Positions 24,899 to 33,297 of a DNA stretch of 64,000 bases are shown piece after piece. Position 1 is the first letter of the stretch, and each line of letters begins with the position of its first letter. Below the pieces are notes generated by a model. It was given only the letters and a program-made list of their open reading frames with translations. It ran no database searches and was not told the origin of the DNA. This DNA comes from Candidatus Vicinibacter proximus (GTDB taxonomy: Bacteria > Bacteroidota > Bacteroidia > Chitinophagales > Saprospiraceae). The stretch lies in the NCBI GenBank assembly GCA_016713905.1, contig JADJOE010000003.1, positions 1,798,001-1,862,000 on the forward strand. Reading direction: 5' to 3'. The translations under genes and the position numbers were made by a program.

Positions 24899-27800
24899 TT
24901 ATTGGATCACTACCATTCTCCTCGTAGCGGTATATCCTTCCGCATCCAACTGATAGTAGAGGACGCCGGTAACACCAAGCTGTGAGTGGTTAATCTGAAT
25001 ACTGTTGTAACCTTTTACAGCCTGAATGTCCGATTTAAGAACAGTTCTGCTGTTGAGATCATAAACAGTCAGTGTGGCTTTTGCAGCACGAGGCATGTCA
25101 AATCCGATCACTGTCAGATCAGAGAATGGGTTTGGTTGATTCTGATACAGAACCAGGCCATTCTGGTCGTTAGAACCTTGGCTGTTTCTGTAACCTAATC
25201 TGATATCCATACTTTCAAGTGAAGCATTGTAAGCTTCTGCCTGAGTAATGGTCGAATTTAATTGTAGCGTAGTTGATATTTGACCTTTGGAAAGAGCTTT
25301 GAATTTGAGCGAGAATAAGTTGTCGTAGTTCTGAAGGGCCGTGATTTCATTACTATTCCAACTGATTGCGAGCAATCCTTCTTCAATTCTGGACAAGCTC
25401 ATATTCTCTTTTGTGAAACGACTTACTCCACTGATTACATCAACAAGCTCTAACTTTGTTGGATCAAATTGCAGTGTAAACTGATATCCATTGATGGCCT
25501 TTGCCTGAGACAACTGAATTGGAACAGTTAATTCCTCATTAGTCGAATAATTTCTTTCCGGAGTCACAAGCGATAACACATCATTAGATCTGGATTGTGT
25601 GCTTGATGCATTGGATGCAACAACAGATCCGTTCAAATCTCCAATCTTAATTCCTCTGAAATCAATGATCATACTTTGATTGAAAGGATTGATCACATAA
25701 TTTCTTGGGAAGTTTTCATTCAAAACTTCTTCATCGGACTCAACGAATTTGTAGTTTTTATCTACGAACGCCCATGAATCATTTTTGCTGAATTTAGAGA
25801 TCTGACCAAGGATCAATTTTCTTAATTCAATGATATCCGCAGAGGTTACAGTCTTGCTGTTATTTACATCAGCAGCAATGAACAAATACGGATCCTTTAA
25901 TGGCTCAAGTCCAAGGATGTGTTTTTGAATTTTAATAATGTCCGCAGTCGATATGCCATTTCCATGATCATCGTTTTTAAACGGTGCAACTGTGTAAGTG
26001 GCGCCATTCAATTTCATGTCGATGAATGCATACCTTCCATCTTTGGTGGTGGTGTACTTAGGTAAATTACTTCCCTTAAGTTCTACTTCAACTTTATTGA
26101 TAGGATCCTGAGAATTTCCGGTATTGGCAATAATCAAACCCGAAACATTACCTGAGGTAAGTGTACCTTTTTGACATGCTTTATTGTTATCCTGTACTTC
26201 AATAAATGTTCGGCAGAAAGCTTGCTGACCAGTAACTGCATCTGTCACCCAAATTTCTACAGCCTGCTGACCAAGATGTGAACAATTGTAGTTTCTGAAT
26301 TTATCCGCAGTATCCTTAGAGAAACTCAAAACAATTCTATTGCCACATACTTGATAACTTCCACGATCCAAATCGCTTGCCCAAACCTGGATCATTGCAG
26401 TATCCACTACACCATCCTGATTGGTATCCATTGGCATCAAATCTATCGCCACACCATTCAAACAATATGGTGTTGGTTGTTTGCAGTTAATGATGCTGAA
26501 TCTGCGCTCTCTAGCTACTTTATTTCCGCATTTGTCTTCCACCACAAATTTGATGGTGTGATTGCCTAACTTATATCTTCCGGAAGCATTAATTCTGTTT
26601 CCTATTCCTGAACTGACGATATCATAAATACCATTGTTGTCCAGATCAATCAGATATTCCCATGCAAGCTCACTTCCCGGTGTACAATCATCCGATAGAT
26701 CAGCAGTCAGAACTGCAGGTCCATTGAAACAACTGTCTAATGTACAGAATGTGGTATCTGTAAATACGCCTGTAATCGTTGGATCAACTAAATTATTTAC
26801 TTTAATGATCTGCTCATGTGTAGCTGTTACATATTCATATTGTCTGGTTGCAGAATTGTAAACAAACTGGCACCAATCAATAGCTTTCCATTTTCTAATG
26901 ATTTTATAACACGCATCTGATCCATTGACAAATCTGAACACATGATCTTCCCAACTATAACCAAGTAAATCACATTTATCTTCATTAATGGCTTTCGGTC
27001 TTCCGGTTCTTTCAGGTGTAAGGATGTTTGGATCAAAACACATGTTGAATGTTGAATCCTTTGGCCAGATAATATCAGAATTTAATCTGAACGGACAATA
27101 GTTGAAGAAGGTAATTACCTGCTTACAAGTATCTACACCATTTGCATCTCTTACTTCCCAGTATCTTGTAATGGTTCCAACATTACACTGAGTTCTGTTG
27201 TCCACGTACCATTTACTCAAACTAAGATTACAATTGTCGTGGGCGAATCCATCATGTATATTAAATACAGTATCGACTCCACTAAAACAGTTTTTCTTAA
27301 ACCTAATGGTTCTGGTATTGAAAATCAAAGCAGAGTCTGTTTGAATTTCTCCGAATACATTAAGGTTGTTGATGTCAAAATGATAATCACAAGATACCGT
27401 TAAATCAACCGGAGCTTTGCAAGTTGGTTTTAACTTATCCTGAACTTCTATATTTACCATGCAATCGTTATAATTGCCGGATTTATCTTTTACTCTGAAG
27501 ACTACCAGAATAGATCTGCCTACATCTTCACAACAGAATTCTACAAATGGTCTGAATGGATCAGCTAATCGATCATTGTCGCATGGCCCATCATTCATCC
27601 GTCTGACCAACATGGAATCAATATGACAATCATCATAGGATCCATCGTCAAATGTTTTGGCATAAACATGCGCTCTTCCATCGACTGAAAGTGAAACCAC
27701 CGTTTCTCTATCGCAGATCGCTACAGGAGCAGTTTTATCTAAAACTCTTACCAGAACTATACAAGAATCAACATTGTAACAATCATCATAAGCGCGGTAT

Positions 27801-28990
27801 ACAATATTATGTTCGCCAACAGGAAGCTTAACGGTTCCACCATTTTGATTCTTAAGTATTCCTCCAGGATATACAACATCCACACGTACTGGTCCGCCAC
27901 AACTGTCAAACACAACTGCAGGTGGTAAGTATACTGTTCCTTCACACTTATAGTTACCATCCGTGGTAGCATCAATTGGATATGGACAATGAACATAAGG
28001 TGCTTCTCTGTCTACAATTTCAATTAATTGTATACAGGTACGCACGCGCTCACCACTACACCACCATTCACGGATTGACCACATACGCATGTACTTCTGA
28101 ACACAACCAATCCTTCCAAGATCGATGTCTTCATAAGTTACCGCTATGTTGCAGTAAATATCTCTTACAGGCCAAAGTGCGATTGTATCAAGCACTAATG
28201 GACTGCGCAAAATAGTATCGTGGTACAATGGTACTCCAGTATAACTCGGATGGGGATGGCCTTTACTATCAAGTGGAATACGATTATATCTTAGATCTTT
28301 GCAATTTAAAGCTCTGCCTGTAGCCAATGATCTGTCTTCCGGACAAATAACTCTTGAAGTGTCGAATCTTTCAAGAAGTGTAGTATCTGTACAAATAGCA
28401 GACGTATTGTTATAAGCATCTCTAGCAATGTACTTTTTAATTACACGCTTAATGTAATTAGGATCGCAATTCAGTGGCTGAATAATTTCATCCAACAAAA
28501 TCAACGTATCCCATGTGCATGCATCGTAGTGATACGGCGTAAATGTTGCCGCTGCAAAACATGGAATTGTATCTCTGCGACACTCAATTACCGGAGGTAA
28601 TTTATCCTCCACTACCAGAGTGCCCCAACATTTGTTGCCTGAGATTAAATCCTTAATTTCAACCTCAACATGCTGACCGATCTCTGCATCGGTAACCACC
28701 GGAGAAGTTGGAATTGGTTTTTTGTACCTTAATACAGTTACCTGATATTGCGCACCAGGACACTGCGTTGCGGTGTCATTCAGAATCATTGCCGCTGTTA
28801 CCAGTGCACGACAATTCTGATCTAAAGAAATTTGTGTAAGCCCATTACATGCCAATGAACATTGCGCCGAAACTGTCTGTTGGACAGAGGCGAATGTAAA
28901 GACAAACAAAGCTGCAATAAATATCCTCACGAGGTGAAGACGTGCAAAGCTTGATGTAGAAATGGGAGATGTAAAAATCGTTTTCTCCAT
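24899..28990 (-). CDS. Giant HYR-type/dockerin/cohesin-like T9SS surface protein
   Basis: 1363 residues. Signal peptide ending VSAQ. N-terminal module (about 44-155) with CNGLTQISLDQNC and a closing KCWGTLVVEDKLPPVIEC; then a series of Ig-like HYR-type modules, each closed by a VxDKxxP-type strand and rich in Cys (VEFCCEDVG, then DCMVNIEVQDK). Residues about 1005-1070 are a dockerin-like pair (GNGISTADIIKIQKHILG, then DVNNSKTVTSADIIELRKLILG). Residues about 1130-1270 resemble a cohesin domain (YQFTLQFDPTKLELVDV). The end is a T9SS type A domain (YQNQPNPFSDLTVIGF, RRMVVIQ). Surface adhesin or scaffold by inference. Own terminator downstream and a long leader upstream. Confidence 0.9.
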   Translation of the reverse strand: MEKTIFTSPISTSSFARLHLVRIFIAALFVFTFASVQQTVSAQCSLACNGLTQISLDQNCRALVTAAMILNDTATQCPGAQYQVTVLRYKKPIPTSPVVTDAEIGQHVEVEIKDLISGNKCWGTLVVEDKLPPVIECRRDTIPCFAAATFTPYHYDACTWDTLILLDEIIQPLNCDPNYIKRVIKKYIARDAYNNTSAICTDTTLLERFDTSRVICPEDRSLATGRALNCKDLRYNRIPLDSKGHPHPSYTGVPLYHDTILRSPLVLDTIALWPVRDIYCNIAVTYEDIDLGRIGCVQKYMRMWSIREWWCSGERVRTCIQLIEIVDREAPYVHCPYPIDATTDGNYKCEGTVYLPPAVVFDSCGGPVRVDVVYPGGILKNQNGGTVKLPVGEHNIVYRAYDDCYNVDSCIVLVRVLDKTAPVAICDRETVVSLSVDGRAHVYAKTFDDGSYDDCHIDSMLVRRMNDGPCDNDRLADPFRPFVEFCCEDVGRSILVVFRVKDKSGNYNDCMVNIEVQDKLKPTCKAPVDLTVSCDYHFDINNLNVFGEIQTDSALIFNTRTIRFKKNCFSGVDTVFNIHDGFAHDNCNLSLSKWYVDNRTQCNVGTITRYWEVRDANGVDTCKQVITFFNYCPFRLNSDIIWPKDSTFNMCFDPNILTPERTGRPKAINEDKCDLLGYSWEDHVFRFVNGSDACYKIIRKWKAIDWCQFVYNSATRQYEYVTATHEQIIKVNNLVDPTITGVFTDTTFCTLDSCFNGPAVLTADLSDDCTPGSELAWEYLIDLDNNGIYDIVSSGIGNRINASGRYKLGNHTIKFVVEDKCGNKVARERRFSIINCKQPTPYCLNGVAIDLMPMDTNQDGVVDTAMIQVWASDLDRGSYQVCGNRIVLSFSKDTADKFRNYNCSHLGQQAVEIWVTDAVTGQQAFCRTFIEVQDNNKACQKGTLTSGNVSGLIIANTGNSQDPINKVEVELKGSNLPKYTTTKDGRYAFIDMKLNGATYTVAPFKNDDHGNGISTADIIKIQKHILGLEPLKDPYLFIAADVNNSKTVTSADIIELRKLILGQISKFSKNDSWAFVDKNYKFVESDEEVLNENFPRNYVINPFNQSMIIDFRGIKIGDLNGSVVASNASSTQSRSNDVLSLVTPERNYSTNEELTVPIQLSQAKAINGYQFTLQFDPTKLELVDVISGVSRFTKENMSLSRIEEGLLAISWNSNEITALQNYDNLFSLKFKALSKGQISTTLQLNSTITQAEAYNASLESMDIRLGYRNSQGSNDQNGLVLYQNQPNPFSDLTVIGFDMPRAAKATLTVYDLNSRTVLKSDIQAVKGYNSIQINHSQLGVTGVLYYQLDAEGYTATRRMVVIQ

Positions 28991-29654
28991 GAGATCCTCT
29001 ATTTAATGATTAATAAAAATTTTATACCAATTCACATAGCACACGGAGGTCACTCCGAATACACATGCGTTATTCGCAAAAAAATTTTTGTCCTGAATAA
29101 AAACTGTTTGGGTAGGTTGTCAAACAGAAATCATATCCCTGGACAAGGATCTAAAATCATTCGTTGGTAAAAAAAAATTGCTGAAATTCTAGCTTGCGCT
29201 AAAGAGAGGATCTACTATTACTGGGGTTGGATGTAATAACTACACAAAGGTAATTATTATATTTAAAAATCCTACTATTTGTGATTATTTTTTTTAATTA
29301 ATTACAAATAGAAAAATCTTTAATACGTGGCAAAGATAACAACATTGTTTTTTAATAAAGAATACCAATATATAAGTATTTTTTCAAATATGTTATTTTT
29401 ATAATGCATATTTATTTGATTAATAATCTTTTACAAATATAAATATCGAATAATTTAATGGATTTATAACTCAATAACCTCCCCTTAAAAATCCAAAGTA
29501 ACTTTTGATTCCTTTAGAAAAAGTCATGAATTGGATATAACTTGATTTCAAAAATAACAAAATATACAAGTAATTTATCAATTAAAAATTTTCATCCAAC
29601 AAGAAATAGATTTTCTTAAATAAGTGAAAAATATTTAATGTTAATTCCTCCAAA
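28991..29654. other. Long AT-rich intergenic region, leader of the giant T9SS gene
   Basis: About 660 bases with no credible gene. On the minus strand it has two TAnnTTTG boxes, TACCTTTG (29252-29245) and TATCTTTG (29338-29331). If used, they would give 5' leaders of roughly 250-340 bases for the downstream giant gene. No tRNA or riboswitch recognised. Confidence 0.4.
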
Positions 29655-30350
29655 TTATTTTTTTGATAAAAGCTGATTTGCTTTCAAAAAAATCCACAGA
29701 CAGAATATCCAAGAAACTAAAGTGATCAGATATATGCTTTCAATGCCATGAAATAAAGTGGAATACGAAATCAATTTATTTTGCCATAGGGACAATGAAA
29801 CAGGGCTTAAATTTTCGGACTGATTAATTTGTATAATGAGGATGGTTAGAAATCGGAGTAAATTTATTATCTGCAAAAAGAGTAAAGAAAAAAGAAAAAG
29901 TAAAATCCTTTTTATAAATAGTATAGGCACTGCAATACTTAAACAAAAAACAAGAATTGATGGCAATAACCAAAGATCCCAATTACTCAATTGAATTTTC
30001 TGGTTTTGAACCGGTAACTTTTCTCCGGATACTTTGGATTGCGATAAAATATTTTTCTCATTTAAAAGATTGAGTTGGGTATCATATTTGGAGTCCAGAA
30101 GAATGGGTGACAATTTCAGCTGATACATACCTACTACAATTTGACGGGGTTGTTGATCTGCGGTATGTAAATACAAATAAGTGTCTGCAAAAAAATGATC
30201 CAGCTTTTGATTTAAGATTCCATTGATGGACTCGATAGCGAGCCATTTAATTTTAGTAAACTTAATTCCGGGAATGAATAGAAAATAACTTATGGTCAAT
30301 CCCAGTAAAAAAGTAATTATACTTCTATAGCTGAACTTTGGTTGAATCAT
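29655..30350 (-). CDS. Exosortase-associated membrane protein, possibly a dead exosortase paralogue
   Basis: 231 residues: TM helix (11-28), a periplasmic domain (about 30-120), then at least three TM helices. The last half parallels the exosortase encoded just upstream. Trp124-Asp125 lies where that enzyme has its catalytic Cys91-Asp92; the distance to Arg166 (INLLRF) is 42 residues, identical to Cys91-Arg133; and His201 (LFHGIES) parallels His152 (FLHIEFW), though with a longer loop. So Arg and His seem kept but the nucleophile is lost. The gene overlaps the exosortase gene by 26 bases, indicating coupled expression. A partner or specificity subunit of the sorting enzyme is an inference. 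Confidence 0.7.
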   Translation of the reverse strand: MIQPKFSYRSIITFLLGLTISYFLFIPGIKFTKIKWLAIESINGILNQKLDHFFADTYLYLHTADQQPRQIVVGMYQLKLSPILLDSKYDTQLNLLNEKNILSQSKVSGEKLPVQNQKIQLSNWDLWLLPSILVFCLSIAVPILFIKRILLFLFSLLFLQIINLLRFLTILIIQINQSENLSPVSLSLWQNKLISYSTLFHGIESIYLITLVSWIFCLWIFLKANQLLSKK

Positions 30351-30882
30351 AATTTGTATTCCGGATAAGCCAATGGATAAAAAGTGCCCCGGAGCTGACT
30401 AAAAAAATAAATTGCCAGAATTCTATGTGCAGAAAATCAAATATTTCCGGATAGTACAATTGGCTAAAAACCAAACTCAGGATGCGTACTAAATTGAGTA
30501 TGGCTAAAACTAAAACAACAAACAAAATTCCCTTGATCTTATTTCGCATCCTAACTTTTGGAAATAATGCTATTGCAAGAGCACTTAAAAATATAGGTGC
30601 AATGGCATCGCATCCTTTGGAAATACTTACCACCGCATCACCACAATGAATGTTCATATCTTCAGCCCAGGAATCATACCCGAATAAATTAAGTAGCAAG
30701 GCACTGCTTCTGGCAAATAAACTGGAAATGGGCTGTTGGATCAATTGCTCATAGATGCCAGTGGAGGAAAATATAAAAAACATCATTAAAACCAGAACCA
30801 TTACCAATGCATACTTAATGAGTTCATTCCTCAAGTACTTCTGCATTAGAGTTGGTGTAAAACCTGTCAATTGATGTGGCAT
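30325..30882 (-). CDS. xrtH: Exosortase (XrtH-like, for IPTL/IPTM-type sorting signals)
   Basis: 185 residues with about five transmembrane helices. The exosortase/archaeosortase triad is present: Cys91 in SKGCDAIAP, Arg133 in LNLVRI and His152 in FLHIEFW. Such enzymes cut proteins at a C-terminal sorting signal in the inner membrane and transfer them onward. Two proteins with IPTM-EWG signals are encoded directly upstream, and the IPTL-CTERM signal class is known to pair with exosortase H, so that subfamily is the likely one; I could not confirm it by model search. The start at 30882 could alternatively be the ATG at 30846. Coupled to the downstream dead-paralogue gene. Confidence 0.85.
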   Translation of the reverse strand: MPHQLTGFTPTLMQKYLRNELIKYALVMVLVLMMFFIFSSTGIYEQLIQQPISSLFARSSALLLNLFGYDSWAEDMNIHCGDAVVSISKGCDAIAPIFLSALAIALFPKVRMRNKIKGILFVVLVLAILNLVRILSLVFSQLYYPEIFDFLHIEFWQFIFLVSSGALFIHWLIRNTNYDSTKVQL

Positions 30883-30901
30883 AATAATTTTTATCTTTTA
30901 C

Positions 30902-30946
30902 AAAAAAATAAGAAGGGCAATATGTGAATATTACCCTTCTTTATTT
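30902..30946 (-). terminator. Terminator between the first IPTM protein and the exosortase gene
   Basis: On the minus strand AAGAAGGG-TAATAT pairs with ATATTG-CCCTTCTT across a short loop and is followed by ATTTTTTTG. It separates the substrate transcript from the exosortase transcript. Confidence 0.8.
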
Positions 30947-30957
30947 GTGTATTAAAA

Positions 30958-31884
30958 TTATTCTTCCCTATTGCTGTATTGTATTCCCAGTTGGACAATG
31001 AAAGCCAAAACTATACTGGAGAGACTGAATCCCGGAACGTCTGCACCAGTAAGACTATATCCGAATCCAAAAATTGAAATGCCAAACCCAATCAATCCAC
31101 TTAACCACACTATGGCCAGTGACTTCATGAAAAGTTTTCGGTCAAACACAATTCCTGATGAAAAGCCACCATCTGACTCCATCGACATACCATTGGATAG
31201 AACCAATTTTCTTCTGATCATAAATACACCGGCAATGGCAAATAAAACCAATCCCATAAGAATTAGTCCCCACTCACCCATGGTCGGCACCATGCTCAGA
31301 CAACTGATTCCGAATTCTCCTATGGCAAAACCTGCGGCAGCTGGAGGGAAGGTAATGGTAATTGACTTCAACAAACATTTAGAACCGGTAGCATAAAATC
31401 CAATAAATTTAGCCCCAGAATTACCATTTATAGAAATAGGACCTGATGTTGTGCCATCATTAGCTACGGCAGTCGCTGTATACGTACTGAAATTATTGGA
31501 TTCCGCGTAAAAGTAAAATGATCTGGTTCCAGGGGGTAAATTTATTGTTGTTGATGTACCATAAAATTGATATACATCGCCAGTATAGCCATGACTCCAG
31601 GTAGCCCAACCTTGCCCAATTCGACGGTGAGAACCCGGAGTACTGAAGGACAATCCGCTACCGCAAGGTGCCGGAGATGGTAAGCTACTGATGGCTGCCC
31701 CAAGAGCAGATGGATCCGGTGCAAATGGCTGCATGGCAAAACTCTTGAATAGTACCGGCGGAGCTCCGGTGCCCGGACCCGGATCAAAATATACGTTGGC
31801 AAAAGTTGCTGGTAAAAAGAAACCTAAGGTAAAAAAGAAGGACAGTACTGGCCACTTCTTAAGGTTTGATTGAATGAAATCCAT
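30958..31884 (-). CDS. Secreted protein with IPTM-type exosortase sorting signal (copy 1)
   Basis: 308 residues. Signal peptide (FFFTLGFFLPATFA). Extracellular module (about 30-190) begins FDPGPGTGAPP and contains GWATWSHGYTGDVY at about 90 and PGTRSFYFYAE. Residues about 198-205 are VPTMGEWG, followed by a TM helix (LILMGLVLFAIAGVFMI) and RRK, which is the IPTL-CTERM layout. Unlike normal substrates the protein continues another 80 residues with two more hydrophobic helices (LAIVWLSGLIGFGISIFGFG; LSSIVLAFIVQLGI). It is a paralogue of the next gene upstream and, through the extracellular module, of the N-terminus of the 2218-residue T9SS protein. Probable substrate of the neighbouring exosortase. 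Confidence 0.85.
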   Translation of the reverse strand: MDFIQSNLKKWPVLSFFFTLGFFLPATFANVYFDPGPGTGAPPVLFKSFAMQPFAPDPSALGAAISSLPSPAPCGSGLSFSTPGSHRRIGQGWATWSHGYTGDVYQFYGTSTTINLPPGTRSFYFYAESNNFSTYTATAVANDGTTSGPISINGNSGAKFIGFYATGSKCLLKSITITFPPAAAGFAIGEFGISCLSMVPTMGEWGLILMGLVLFAIAGVFMIRRKLVLSNGMSMESDGGFSSGIVFDRKLFMKSLAIVWLSGLIGFGISIFGFGYSLTGADVPGFSLSSIVLAFIVQLGIQYSNREE

Positions 31885-31991
31885 TTGGTAAGTTTTTATG
31901 GTTATGAATAATTTTACTTCCAGGAGTTATTCACTACCATTCCCTACCTCTGAATCTTCAAAGGACTTTAGTTGGTTTCGGCACAAATGTA
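31885..31991 (-). promoter_or_regulatory. Leader and candidate promoter of IPTM protein 1
   Basis: A TACATTTG box (31991-31984) lies about 100 bases upstream of the start. Between box and start are segments shared with the leader of the paralogue (GATTCAGAG, GAATGGTA and ATTCATAACCAT-like near the ATG), in the same order. Confidence 0.35.
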
Positions 31992-32106
31992 TAAAATATT
32001 TTTTATATATAAAAAATATTTTTTATATGTGTATATGCTCCTTTGAGCCTGGGCAAGGTTCCAATCTTTCGTATTGAACTTTTGCTTGAGGACGCAACCG
32101 GGCAAG

Positions 32107-33033
32107 TTATGGTCGCCTTTGGTAGGTTATTCCCAAATGAACAATATATGCAATGAATAGGCTTGAAAGTCCAAATCCTGGCACGTCAGCACCAGTTAAC
32201 TGATAACCAAAACCCAGAATTGCAAGATTAAACGCAAATATCCCTATAAGACCCACCGCAAGCCAAGACTTTAACATCAACTCTTTATGGAATGGTATCA
32301 TTTGATTAATCGAATGATCCATTTCAGTAGCCATTCCATTCTCAAATACCAACTTCCTTCTAAACATAAATACACCTGCTATGGATAGTAGTCCTAGTCC
32401 TAACAATATTAACCCCCATTCGCTCATGGTTGGAATTGCCGGCATACAACTAATCGCAAACTCTGCAATGGCAAACCCACCAGCTGCAGGTGGATACGTA
32501 ATTTTGATGGTCTTCAGTAAGCATTGTGAGCCAGTAACATAAAAACCAATAAATTTGGCACCGGCATATCCCTGAATCGTTATTGGTCCTGAGGAGGTTC
32601 CATCATCAGCAATAGCCTCCGCCGTGTAATTACTATATACATTGGGTTCCGTATAAAAATAAAATGCCCTTGTTCCTTGTGGTAGTAAGATGATGGCCGC
32701 CGTTTGATCAAAATAAGTATAAACATCTCCGCTATAACCATGACTCCAGGTTTCCCATCCCTGACCTACCTTAAGGTGCAATGCAGGTGTACTAAACCTC
32801 AGACTGTTTCCACATTGTGATGGAGAAGGAAGACTAGTGGTGGGGGTTAACAGTGCAGTTGGATCTGGCTCAAAAGTCCGCATGACGTACTTATTAAAAA
32901 CTGCAGGAGGTGGTCCTGTTCCCGGCCCCGGATCAAAAACTACTCCGCCAAATAGACTATTTGAAAGAAATGCAAAAAAGAAAAATTGAGCTACAACGAA
33001 GGAGCTTCTCAGATGAAATTTACAAAACGCCAT
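32107..33033 (-). CDS. Secreted protein with IPTM-type exosortase sorting signal (copy 2)
   Basis: 308 residues, the same length as copy 1 and collinear with it. Signal peptide (VVAQFFFFAFLSNSLFG), FDPGPGTGPPP opening, GWETWSHGYSGDVY near residue 92 and GTRAFYFYTEPN. The signal is IPTMSEWG at about 198-205, followed by TM helix (LILLGLGLLSIAGVFMF) and RRK, then about 80 further residues with two hydrophobic helices (SWLAVGLIGIFAFNLAILGFG; LSSLFIAYIVHLGI) including the shared TGADVPGF. The two copies probably arose by tandem duplication and have diverged at many positions. Probable exosortase substrate. Confidence 0.85.
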   Translation of the reverse strand: MAFCKFHLRSSFVVAQFFFFAFLSNSLFGGVVFDPGPGTGPPPAVFNKYVMRTFEPDPTALLTPTTSLPSPSQCGNSLRFSTPALHLKVGQGWETWSHGYSGDVYTYFDQTAAIILLPQGTRAFYFYTEPNVYSNYTAEAIADDGTSSGPITIQGYAGAKFIGFYVTGSQCLLKTIKITYPPAAGGFAIAEFAISCMPAIPTMSEWGLILLGLGLLSIAGVFMFRRKLVFENGMATEMDHSINQMIPFHKELMLKSWLAVGLIGIFAFNLAILGFGYQLTGADVPGFGLSSLFIAYIVHLGITYQRRP

Positions 33034-33136
33034 TTTATCGGTTTATGGTGATGAATATTTCTCTTAACAGATACTCATTACCATTCTCTGAATCCCAATT
33101 TAATCAGGAAACCCGGCTGGAACAGGCACAAATATA
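33034..33136 (-). promoter_or_regulatory. Leader and candidate promoter of IPTM protein 2
   Basis: A TATATTTG box (33136-33129) lies 96 bases upstream of the start, nearly the same distance as in copy 1, with shared leader segments GATTCAGAGAATGGTAATGA and TATTCATCACCAT near the ATG. Confidence 0.35.
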
Positions 33137-33249
33137 TTATTAATTTTTATATGTATACTGATTTATTGGAAATATTTTTTTTAATAAGCTCAACTATCTA
33201 TCACAAATCACTGTATTTCAGTATTTTATAGTTTAAATTAAAATTTAAT

Positions 33250-33284
33250 AAAAAGCCTTTCCGTCTAATTGGAAAGGCTTTTTC
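33250..33284 (-). terminator. Terminator of the frameshifted HYR/dockerin gene
   Basis: AAAAGCCTTTCC (33251-33262) pairs perfectly with GGAAAGGCTTTT (33271-33282) across an eight-base loop, with T-runs on either strand. It lies 14 bases past the stop. Confidence 0.88.
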
Positions 33285-33297
33285 AACTACTGGAATA

